Part shown: one piece after another, positions 1 to 6,399 of the stretch
Numbering within the stretch: position 1 is the first letter of the stretch
Layout of the letters: each line of letters begins with the position of its first letter
Source: Oceanococcus sp051252075
Lineage (GTDB): Bacteria; Pseudomonadota; Gammaproteobacteria; Nevskiales; Oceanococcaceae
NCBI GenBank assembly: GCA_051252075.1
Contig: JBPOFU010000061.1
Coordinates: 1-16,377 of the forward strand
Length of the DNA stretch: 16,377 bases
Direction of reading: 5' to 3'
The notes under the pieces: model-generated
What the model was told of the DNA's origin: nothing
Seen by the model: the letters and a program-made list of their open reading frames with translations, nothing else
Databases searched by the model: none
Position numbers and translations under genes: made by a program

Positions 1-107
1 CGCAAGAACTCAGCTGGTATCCCAGTGTCCACGGCACTTTCAACCGGTGCTTGTGCAGCAGCGCGACGACCGGCGGACGACAGTTCAAAAATCAAAGATT
101 CAGTCAT
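1..107 (-). CDS. gcvPB: Glycine dehydrogenase (decarboxylating) subunit 2, N-terminal fragment
   Basis: Only the first 35 codons lie in the window; the rest continues beyond base 1. The translation starts MTESLIFELSSAGRRA, which fits the N-terminus of GcvPB (a short LIFE-L-S-x-x-GRR segment), the half of the split P-protein that carries the PLP-binding lysine. With GcvPA it decarboxylates glycine and passes the aminomethyl group to the lipoyl arm of GcvH. The ATG at 107 is preceded by AGAGGA at good spacing, and only 17 bp separate it from the gcvPA stop, so the two are cotranscribed. The PLP lysine is outside the window and cannot be checked. The assignment rests on the short N-terminus plus its position directly after gcvPA. 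Confidence 0.88.
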   Translation of the reverse strand, partial: MTESLIFELSSAGRRAAAQAPVESAVDTGIPAEFL

Positions 108-124
108 GATGTTTTCCTCTGGCC

Positions 125-1483
125 TTAGGCCAAGACCTCCGTCATCGCATCCACATAACACTGGATATCTGCCGCCGACTTGGTTTCGGTCACACAGACC
201 AACAAGGTATCGCCCAACTCGCTGTAATGCGGTTTCAGATCCATACCGGCCAGAATGTCACGCTTCGACAAAGCATCAATCACATCCGCCGCAGGCTTAG
301 GCAAGCGGATCACGCATTCGTGAAACCCAGGGCCACTGAACACTCGCTCCACGCCGTCGATAGCACATAGGCCATCCACCAATTTTTTGGTGTTGTGCCA
401 GCAAGCGCTGGCCACACGACGCAAACCCTCAGCACCCAACAAGGACATGTGGATAGTCGAGGCTGTCACCACCAATCCTTGGTTGGTACAAATATTGGAG
501 GTCGCTTTGGCGCGGCGTATGTGCTGCTCGCGTGCTTGCAAAGTCAGGGCGTAACCCGGCTTGCCGTCCAAATCCACCGTGCGACCGACTATGCGGCCCG
601 GCATCTGCCGTACATGCTGCTGTTTACAACACATGAAGCCGTAGTAAGGGCCGCCAGAGGACATGGGTGCACCCAAAGGCTGGCCTTCACCACATACGAT
701 GTCCACACCCTGTTCGCCCCAGTGCCCTGGCGCTTTGAGTAAGGCCAAAGCCACGGGATTCACCACACCGATGACCAAAGCACCGTTGGCATGGCCCCAA
801 TCGGTCAATTCATCCACCGCTTCCAGCTGACCGAAGAAATTCGGCTGCGGGATCACCACGGCGGCAATTTCCTGGCCTTCGTACGCAGCCAAAGAAGCAG
901 CGAGCGTAGTGCCCGATTCAGCACAATACGGCAGAGAAATAAACTCAAAGCCCTGGGCATCACAAATCGCTTTGGCCACCGCGCGGTAATAGGGATGCAC
1001 GCTGGACGGCATCAAAATTCGATGCTGCTTGACCTTGCGGTTCGCCCGCGCCGCCATCAATACCGCTTCTGCCAATCCCGATGCACCGTCATACAAAGAC
1101 GCATTCGACACATCCATGCCGGTGAGATTGCACATCATGGTCTGATATTCGTAGATCAACTGCAGCGTGCCCTGACTGGCTTCCGCCTGGTACGGGGTGT
1201 ACGCCGAGTAGAACTCACCACGGGTGGCAATCTCCCAAACCGCAGCTGGAATATGGTGCTCATAAGCACCCGCGCCGATAAAGCACAGCGGCTGGCCATC
1301 CAACTCCGCACGCTCATGCATCAAACGCGAAACTTCCATTTCGCTGCGCCGCGCAGGAATGTTGTCAAAAGACTCGACTTTGAGATTCGCAGGAATCTCG
1401 TCGAACAAGTCTTCGATGCTGTTGGCACCGATGGTTGCCAGCATATCGCTGACTTCTTTTTCTGTGTGAGGAATGAAGGGCAT
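125..1483 (-). CDS. gcvPA: Glycine dehydrogenase (decarboxylating) subunit 1
   Basis: 452 aa, the usual length for the N-terminal half of a split glycine cleavage P-protein. The N-terminus MPFIPHTEKEVSDMLATIG is typical of GcvPA, as are internal stretches such as GAGAYEHHIPAAVWEI, FYSAYTPYQAEASQGTLQ and SLYDGASGLAEA. It forms a heterotetramer with GcvPB (known for the family) and has the PLP-enzyme fold without the Schiff-base lysine. I chose the ATG at 1483 because it starts at the family N-terminus and has AAGAGG just upstream; the frame stays open to 1609, but that extension runs through a palindromic repeat and has no family resemblance. It lies 17 bp before gcvPB and 324 bp after gcvH, an unusually large gap for a gcv operon, so it may depend on read-through of the repeats or on its own promoter. 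Confidence 0.96.
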   Translation of the reverse strand: MPFIPHTEKEVSDMLATIGANSIEDLFDEIPANLKVESFDNIPARRSEMEVSRLMHERAELDGQPLCFIGAGAYEHHIPAAVWEIATRGEFYSAYTPYQAEASQGTLQLIYEYQTMMCNLTGMDVSNASLYDGASGLAEAVLMAARANRKVKQHRILMPSSVHPYYRAVAKAICDAQGFEFISLPYCAESGTTLAASLAAYEGQEIAAVVIPQPNFFGQLEAVDELTDWGHANGALVIGVVNPVALALLKAPGHWGEQGVDIVCGEGQPLGAPMSSGGPYYGFMCCKQQHVRQMPGRIVGRTVDLDGKPGYALTLQAREQHIRRAKATSNICTNQGLVVTASTIHMSLLGAEGLRRVASACWHNTKKLVDGLCAIDGVERVFSGPGFHECVIRLPKPAADVIDALSKRDILAGMDLKPHYSELGDTLLVCVTETKSAADIQCYVDAMTEVLA

Positions 1484-1510
1484 GGTTTGCGCCTCTTGGT
1501 GGTTCGGGCA

Positions 1511-1606
1511 TTTCATCAGTGCTGTATCAGACTCGCCGTGAACCCGTCCGTGGGGGCTCCACGGCGACATCCGTGTCGCCGAGGGTCTGATACAGCACTG
1601 ATGAAA
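1511..1606 (+). repeat. Nested palindromic repeat, copy A
   Basis: The outer arms 1511-1532 and 1585-1606 are perfect reverse complements over 22 bp. Between them lies a 52-base insert beginning with the conserved core (1531-1565). The core can fold as an 8-bp stem, 1533-1540 with 1560-1567, whose tip carries GTCCGTG. It overlaps a second 8-bp stem, 1562-1569 with 1574-1581, with loop TCCG; the two inner hairpins therefore compete or branch. Copy B shares the core in opposite orientation but has unrelated outer arms. This resembles REP-type elements; from memory, cores of this general type recur in marine gammaproteobacterial genomes, but I could not search. No transposase is linked. Confidence 0.8.
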
Positions 1607-1688
1607 CACCCCTACGAGCAGCCGTTGAATCCGGCACTCTCCATGTGTGGGGAGACTGGATGGTCGAGCTGAACGCTAGGTTCGAGTT

Positions 1689-1788
1689 CGGTTGTTATGA
1701 ACCTTGACGGGCCGTCGGCCGCATGGACGCGGCCGTCGAGCCCCCACGGATGGGTTTACGGCGAGTCCGGCAAGGTTCATAACAACCG
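1689..1788 (-). repeat. Nested palindromic repeat, copy B
   Basis: Outer arms 1689-1706 and 1771-1788 are perfect reverse complements over 18 bp, of a sequence unrelated to the arms of copy A. Inside, on the minus strand, bases 1766-1732 match the 35-base core of copy A with only three differences. A second inner hairpin has stem 1716-1722 with 1729-1735 (CGGCCGC/GCGGCCG) and loop GTCCAT on the minus strand. The loops of both copies keep a TCC-R-T/G motif while the stem sequences differ. The two copies point toward each other, as in paired REP elements. Confidence 0.8.
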
Positions 1789-1807
1789 GACACCCCACCC
1801 ATCTCAA

Positions 1808-2200
1808 TCAGCCTTCGGCTTGCAAAAACGCGGCGTAGCCTTCGGCGGTCAGCAGGCCAGCGAGATCATCGGCATTGTCGGGCTTGAGTTTGAAGATCCA
1901 GCCTTCGCCGTAGGCATCGTCGTTTAACACTTCTGGTGCGTCGGCCAAAGTGGCATTGCCTGCCAACACTTCGCCGGCAATCGGGGCATATACGTCAGAG
2001 GCGGCTTTGACCGATTCGACTACGGCAGCGGCATCACCGGCGGCAAAACTGACTCCGGCTTCTGGTGCTTCCACGTAAACCAAATCACCCAAGGCTTCTT
2101 GGGCGTGATCGGTAATGCCGACGGTTACGCTGCCGTCGGCTTCGCTGCGAACCCACTCGTGGGCGTTGGTGTACTTCAATTCTGCGGGGATATTGCTCAT
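1808..2200 (-). CDS. gcvH: Glycine cleavage system H protein
   Basis: 130 aa, normal for GcvH, the small lipoyl carrier that shuttles the aminomethyl group from the P-protein to GcvT and is reoxidised by the L protein. The lipoylation motif ESVKAASDVYAP is intact, with the acceptor lysine at residue 65. The N-terminal AELKYTNAHEWV, the VGITDHAQEALGDLVYVE strand and the GxGW motif (GEGWIF) are all present. The ATG overlaps the gcvT stop by four bases (ATGA), which implies translational coupling; GGAG sits about 11 nt upstream. Lipoylation enzymes are not encoded in this window. Confidence 0.98.
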   Translation of the reverse strand: MSNIPAELKYTNAHEWVRSEADGSVTVGITDHAQEALGDLVYVEAPEAGVSFAAGDAAAVVESVKAASDVYAPIAGEVLAGNATLADAPEVLNDDAYGEGWIFKLKPDNADDLAGLLTAEGYAAFLQAEG

Positions 2201-3294
2201 GACTGAGACTCCGGAAGTTCAATAAGGACTTTGCCATTGCGCACAAACGGGGCTTTCACCACGCGTGCTGGCACTTCTTTGTTACGAATTTGTATGTTGA
2301 CGCGATCGAAGTCGCCTTTGGGAATGCGGGCCAGGCCTATAGACACACCGGCCGTTGGAGAAAAGCCACCGCTGGTGACTTCGCCTGCGCCGGCCGATGT
2401 CAGCACCGTTTGGTGAGCGCGCATGATGCCGCGCCCTTCCAAGACCAAACCGACAAAGCGAGGTAAATCACCAGCCGCTTTTTGCGCCTCTAAGGCACTG
2501 CGCCCTATGAAATCACGCTCGCTATGCTCCCAGGCAATGGTCCAGCCCAAGCCGGCTTGCAAGGGGGTGATCTCTTCGTCCATGTCCTGGCCGTAGAGAT
2601 TCATGCCCGCTTCCATACGCAAAGTATCGCGCGCACCCAGACCGCAAGGTTTCACCCCAGCAGCGATCAAGCCATCCCACAGCGCAGGTAAATCAGCGAT
2701 CGGCAATATGCATTCGTAGCCATCTTCACCGGTGTAGCCGGTACGGCCAATTAAACCGTTTTGATCGCCCACACATTGGAAGGCGCTTAGTTCAGCGGCG
2801 GCACTGCGATATGCCTCGGGCAACAAAGGCAAAGCTTTATCGCGTGCTTGCGGGCCTTGAACAGCCAGTATGCCCAAATCGCGCCGCGCGCTGATCTCGA
2901 CTTGGAAACCAGCAGCTTTGGATTGCATCCAGGCGATGTCTTTGTCGGCTGTACCCGCATTGACCACAACACGATAGAACGCATCCAGTACGTAGACAAT
3001 TAAGTCATCAACCACGCCAGCGGCTTCATTGAGCATGCAGGAATAAATGGCTTTTCCCGCGGAAACTTTTGCGACATCGTTGGCCAAAAGCTGGCGCAGG
3101 AATTTTTGCGCATCAGCACCGGCAATATCCACGGCGCACATATGCGAGACATCGAACATCCCAGCGGACTGCCGCACGATGTGGTGCTCGTCCATCTGCG
3201 AGCCGTAATGCAAGGGCATATCCCAACCGGCAAAATCGACGATCTTGGCGCCAGCCTGCTGGTGCTTTTCAAAAAGAGGCGTTTGTTGAGCCAC
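2197..3294 (-). CDS. gcvT: Aminomethyltransferase (glycine cleavage T protein)
   Basis: 365 aa from a GTG start, against 364 in E. coli. GcvT releases ammonia from the aminomethyl-lipoyl H protein and forms 5,10-methylenetetrahydrofolate. Visible family marks are MPLHYGSQMDEHH (26-38), GMFDVSHM (45-52), the Asp pair at 96-97 (Asp97 aligns with the catalytic aspartate), YTGEDGYE, and GLGARDTLRMEAGMNLYGQD. I chose the GTG at 3294 because the protein then begins VAQQTPLFEKH, matching the E. coli MAQQTPLYEQH start. An in-frame ATG at 3408 would add 38 residues without family resemblance and would translate the structured leader. AGAAGG lies about 11 nt upstream of the GTG. It is the first gene of the gcv operon, under a tandem glycine riboswitch. 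Confidence 0.96.
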   Translation of the reverse strand: MAQQTPLFEKHQQAGAKIVDFAGWDMPLHYGSQMDEHHIVRQSAGMFDVSHMCAVDIAGADAQKFLRQLLANDVAKVSAGKAIYSCMLNEAAGVVDDLIVYVLDAFYRVVVNAGTADKDIAWMQSKAAGFQVEISARRDLGILAVQGPQARDKALPLLPEAYRSAAAELSAFQCVGDQNGLIGRTGYTGEDGYECILPIADLPALWDGLIAAGVKPCGLGARDTLRMEAGMNLYGQDMDEEITPLQAGLGWTIAWEHSERDFIGRSALEAQKAAGDLPRFVGLVLEGRGIMRAHQTVLTSAGAGEVTSGGFSPTAGVSIGLARIPKGDFDRVNIQIRNKEVPARVVKAPFVRNGKVLIELPESQS

Positions 3295-3474
3295 GGCGAA
3301 TCCAACCTTCTTTGGGTCGCGTCGAAGACTGTCGAGAGCGACTTGAGGACAAGGCGCACGGAGCGCAGGAACCGCAGTGTACGACGAGTACATGAGGATT
3401 CCGAGCACCGCGCAACACCGTCATCGAGTTGCGCAACAAGTCTTTCGACGTGAGCTGGGTAAATATCGCCGCCC
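3295..3474 (-). promoter_or_regulatory. Structured leader between glycine riboswitch and gcvT
   Basis: 180 nt of transcribed leader follow the second aptamer. Read on the minus strand it holds a hairpin at 3434-3410 (7-bp stem GTTGCGC/GCGCAAC, 11-nt loop) within the perfect palindrome GTTGCGCAAC (3428-3437). A second, imperfect hairpin lies at 3402-3368, with inner stem TGTAC/GTACA (3392-3388 with 3382-3378) and outer GGAATCC/GGTTCC pairing with one bulged T. Neither is followed by a U tract. It may form the expression platform acting on translation, or be an inserted repeat. From memory similar sequence recurs in other gammaproteobacteria, but this is unverified. Confidence 0.45.
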
Positions 3475-3630
3475 CTCTGTCCTCGTACCTGAGAGTGAAG
3501 CCCCTTCGGTGGACAGTTACCTGCCGCTCTCCAGAGTCAGCTTCATCATCACAGTCCTTTTGCCTGAGCGATTCCGGGCGGATTTGCGCCTTCGGCGGCA
3601 ACCTATGAGGTTGCTCTCTCCTGCGATGAT
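3475..3630 (-). promoter_or_regulatory. Tandem glycine riboswitch (two aptamers)
   Basis: The minus strand carries both aptamers of a glycine riboswitch upstream of gcvT. Aptamer 1 spans 3630-3545: its P1 pairs ATCATCGCAG (3630-3621) with CTGTGATGAT (3554-3545) with one G-U pair, and it contains GGAGAGA, GCCGCCGAAGGCGC (3599-3586) and CTCAGGCAAAAGGAC. Aptamer 2 spans 3536-3475: P1 CTCTG/CAGAG, GGAGAGCGGC, CACCGAAGGGGC (3511-3500) and CTCAGGTACGAGGAC. An 8-nt linker joins them. In this family glycine binding usually turns on gcv expression; that the switch works here as an ON switch is inference. There is no terminator with a U tract downstream, so control of translation is more likely. Confidence 0.95.
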
Positions 3631-3661
3631 ACTAGCCGCGAGCGGCCATGCTGAGGCGCGC

Positions 3662-3667
3662 ACTATA
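3662..3667 (-). promoter_or_regulatory. Candidate -10 box of the gcv promoter
   Basis: TATAGT on the minus strand (five of six matches to TATAAT) lies about 32 nt upstream of the riboswitch P1, a sensible place for the gcv transcript to start (around 3655). No good -35 is seen at 16-18 bp; the best-placed hexamer is TGGCGG, so the promoter may need an activator or be misidentified. Confidence 0.4.
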
Positions 3668-3680
3668 CCTGCTTCGCGCT

Positions 3681-3711
3681 GCTGCCGCCACGTTCAGAGC
3701 GCGGCGACAGC
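3681..3711 (-). terminator. Stem-loop after the acylase gene
   Basis: On the minus strand GCTGTCGCC (3711-3703) pairs with GGCGGCAGC (3689-3681), a 9-bp stem with one T-G pair and a 13-nt loop, starting 12 nt after the acylase stop. There is no T run after it, so it is not a textbook intrinsic terminator. It also overlaps the place where a gcv -35 would sit. Confidence 0.3.
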
Positions 3712-3722
3712 AAGCTCAATAC

Positions 3723-6266
3723 TTAGCGAATTTCGATCGTGCCTTGGCCCAAAACGGTGACAGATTCTTTCTCTGCCGCGGCCAATTCATCATCACAAAA
3801 CGGCGGATCAACCCAAATACCTTGGGAATATTTGATCTGTTGTTCATCCGCGCGATCCCAGGCATATTCGCTGCGCTGACTGCCCAGCAGCAAAGTACGG
3901 TCATCCGGACAGGAGCCGTCTTTGAAGAATTGAGTAACTTGCACAAAGCTGGGACCACTGCGCCCCGCGCCGATATGATCGCCGCGCCAGGCTTGGCGCA
4001 TCGCGTTGAACAAGCCCAAAGTGCCTTCACCGCCATGCAGCGGAGTGCGGGAATTGCCGTATTCACTCAGTTGATAATCACGCAAGCTGGCATCCAAGGG
4101 GATATTAGCCGCACGCAATTCCAGCACCGCATCCGCTAAGGCGTTGTAGGCCAGCAGATAGGCTGGACTTAAACCCGATGGTGTATTGACCGGATCGGTG
4201 GGATCGAAAGGTATGGTCCACATCGGTTGCCCCGGCAGCCCCGCATAGGACGTTGTGAAGTCCAAATCGGCAAGCGACAACTTGGCAAAACGATAGAACA
4301 ACACGGCACCCGGATCATCCAAGGTGTTGGTGCGGCCCCAATTCTCAATTACATCGCAAGCTTCAGACACATCGACAAATTCAGGTGGGCCATCGCCAGT
4401 CGGCGTCGCCGGTAACTGCCCAGCAAAGCTGCAGTACTGCGCCAAATCATCGGCCCACAGCTCGCCCAACATATTGCGATCGCTGAACAACAAATCCTGC
4501 AATTCCTGACGATTAAAGGTGGTTTTTCCGGAATCATCCTGGCCGTCCAAGCGCTCCAACACCATGCGGTGACCAATACGGGTACGCATGGCACGTTGTG
4601 AATTCTCAGGGCCAAACACGCGGGAATAGCCGGTCAAGGGTTCGCGGGCATTGGTTAGCCAATGGCTTTCATTGGAATTGGCCACATAGTCCTGTCGCTT
4701 AATCACCGGCTGCAAACTGGCAGGCATGGTTTTGGGTGCTGCGGACTCTGCATCGGTGGGCACATCACAGGCGGAAATCGCACCGTTAAGCACCGCCACA
4801 GCAAAGGTATTCCACAGCGCATGACCGACCGGGGTATTGCACAGCGCGGCATGCTGGTTGGAAATGTTCGGAACCGTGCCGACATCCGTCCACAAGGCAT
4901 TGCCTTGCGAATCCGCGGCTGTGGTGGTGGCCCAAGGATTGCCAACCCACTTGGCATGGGTCTCATACAGCTCATCCACGCTACCGGCCTTATTGGATTC
5001 CCAGAACTGGTTGCCAATACGCGCGCTGCCGGTGTTCATATCGATCATGGCGAAGGCCGTGCCTTGCACCCAAGGCAGCAGCTCAATGCCCAGTATCGAG
5101 GTCGTTACCGGGCCGTAAATCGTCGAATAAAAGGTATGACTTTTCTGCGCCATGCTGCCGTCTTCTTGCAGCACATTCACGCTGATGTCGGTGGCCTGCA
5201 TATCCAGCACCTGACCATCAACGATGTACTGCGTCGGATTGCCGGGCACCAGCACCAATTGCGCCAAAGCCAAACGCCGCGCGGCTGAGACCGTGTGTGA
5301 CCAAGCAACGTGCTCATTGTGGCCAATCATCACCAAAGGCTGACCCACAAAACCCATACCGGACACATGCATCTCACCCGGAATTTGCACATGCATTTGC
5401 CAGAAGCGATCAAAACCATCCCAACCCCAATGCGGATTGCCCAACAACAGACCCGAGCCATTGTCAGTCGCCTCAGAACCCAAGCCCACGGCATTGGATC
5501 CGCCATTTTCGATGTGCTCAGAGAACGCTTGGCCTAGAGCCAACATATGTTCGCCGGAGACCGGGGTCGCAGCGCCCAATAACTCTTCCAATACGTCATT
5601 GATTACGTCGGCCAGATCGGAATACACCGGCACGCGGCCAAACAAGGGCACTTGGGTCGGCAAACTCGGCACCGTAGTCAGACTGGGTGGCATCGCTTTG
5701 AGCATGCCATCCCAGACCAAATCACGACCGCCTTTACCCACCAGCTCGTACAGGCGGCGGGCCACGTCGATACGCGCGATAGGGCGCACATGGGCAGCAC
5801 CACGACACTCGGCATCCGGCAAGGCATCGACGCCATGATGGGCCAAGTACGCGTTGTAGCCAACAATAAAGCCATCCAGCAAATCCAGCACTTCAGCGGT
5901 AGGGCCTTGTGGAGGAGGCGTCTCCATAATGCCTTCGATGTCTGCGGTTTCATTGATATAGCGATTGAACAAATTCACATTGGCTTTGCTCGCCCCCAGA
6001 TAGCGCCCTGGGTATTTCGCACCCTCGCCCGCCAAATTGGTCCACATCGCCGCCAACAAACAGAAATTGTCCTCGGCCTGGGCAAAACCAACCCCGCGGC
6101 CCAAGTTATAAACATCATCCGCAACAATGTTGGGTATGGAATGCTCGGTGCGATAAATCGTCACCTCACCGGCTGTTTCTGCACGGCTGCCGATCTCTGT
6201 TCGGCCGCCGCCACAGGCGGCTAAAAACAAACTCGCGAGCAACGCGAAATACTGAATCTTGCGCAT
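3723..6266 (-). CDS. Penicillin/AHL acylase family Ntn-hydrolase, predicted lipoprotein
   Basis: 847 aa. The N-terminus MRKIQYFALLASLFLAAC is a lipoprotein signal with lipobox LAAC (Cys18); Gly at +2 suggests the outer membrane. The family makes a self-cleaving precursor: alpha chain (about 19-235), short spacer, beta chain beginning with the nucleophile. Here GGSNAVGLG places that serine at 257. Counting it as beta-1, His279 is beta-23 and Val326 is beta-70, as in PvdQ-type acylases; Asn530 and Arg558 keep the 28-residue spacing of PvdQ Asn-269/Arg-297. Penicillin G acylase has a different residue at beta-23, so this leans to the long-chain acyl (aculeacin, AHL, cephalosporin) side. The substrate cannot be read from sequence. 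The ATG at 6266 has GGAG six bases upstream; an upstream in-frame ATG (6341) would bury the signal peptide. It stands alone, divergent from the 6400 hydrolase. Confidence 0.9.
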   Translation of the reverse strand: MRKIQYFALLASLFLAACGGGRTEIGSRAETAGEVTIYRTEHSIPNIVADDVYNLGRGVGFAQAEDNFCLLAAMWTNLAGEGAKYPGRYLGASKANVNLFNRYINETADIEGIMETPPPQGPTAEVLDLLDGFIVGYNAYLAHHGVDALPDAECRGAAHVRPIARIDVARRLYELVGKGGRDLVWDGMLKAMPPSLTTVPSLPTQVPLFGRVPVYSDLADVINDVLEELLGAATPVSGEHMLALGQAFSEHIENGGSNAVGLGSEATDNGSGLLLGNPHWGWDGFDRFWQMHVQIPGEMHVSGMGFVGQPLVMIGHNEHVAWSHTVSAARRLALAQLVLVPGNPTQYIVDGQVLDMQATDISVNVLQEDGSMAQKSHTFYSTIYGPVTTSILGIELLPWVQGTAFAMIDMNTGSARIGNQFWESNKAGSVDELYETHAKWVGNPWATTTAADSQGNALWTDVGTVPNISNQHAALCNTPVGHALWNTFAVAVLNGAISACDVPTDAESAAPKTMPASLQPVIKRQDYVANSNESHWLTNAREPLTGYSRVFGPENSQRAMRTRIGHRMVLERLDGQDDSGKTTFNRQELQDLLFSDRNMLGELWADDLAQYCSFAGQLPATPTGDGPPEFVDVSEACDVIENWGRTNTLDDPGAVLFYRFAKLSLADLDFTTSYAGLPGQPMWTIPFDPTDPVNTPSGLSPAYLLAYNALADAVLELRAANIPLDASLRDYQLSEYGNSRTPLHGGEGTLGLFNAMRQAWRGDHIGAGRSGPSFVQVTQFFKDGSCPDDRTLLLGSQRSEYAWDRADEQQIKYSQGIWVDPPFCDDELAAAEKESVTVLGQGTIEIR

Positions 6267-6399
6267 GGTGTCTCCGTGATCGACGCTTACCCGCGAGGGC
6301 GGCCGATTCAACTGTGATTTTCGAATGTGGGTTTTTAACACGGTTCGAACGCCGTAAAGGTGCCAAGCGTTTTATCATCCCCATCTGATTTCCAAATAT

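Larger units (their letters stand above)
1484..1807. other. 324-bp gcvH-gcvPA spacer
   Basis: This gene-free stretch inside the gcv operon holds two related palindromic repeats (1511-1606 and 1689-1788) and an 82-bp segment between them. That segment contains only a weak 6-bp stem at 1637-1642/1649-1654. Reading frames that cross the spacer do so because palindromes tend to stay open; none has a credible ribosome site or family resemblance. I see no T-rich run next to either palindrome, so neither is a standard intrinsic terminator, and no clear minus-strand promoter for gcvPA. Confidence 0.7.

Noticed and set aside
1511..1606. Repeat copy A as an intrinsic terminator
   Set aside because: The stem is long, but no T-rich run follows on either strand.
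1484..1609. N-terminal extension of gcvPA to an ATG at 1609
   Set aside because: The extra residues are encoded by repeat copy A; the family N-terminus and a good ribosome site coincide with ATG 1483.
791..1672. 293-aa plus-strand open frame antisense to gcvPA
   Set aside because: It is the complement of strongly conserved gcvPA codons, has no family resemblance, and its end runs through the palindromic repeat.
3295..3408. N-terminal extension of gcvT to the ATG at 3408
   Set aside because: No family resemblance; the GTG at 3294 gives the E. coli-like N-terminus and the upstream bases form leader hairpins.
4662..5288. 208-aa plus-strand open frame inside the acylase gene
   Set aside because: It is antisense to the acylase beta chain, whose catalytic motifs show that the minus strand is coding; it has no ribosome site or recognisable domain.
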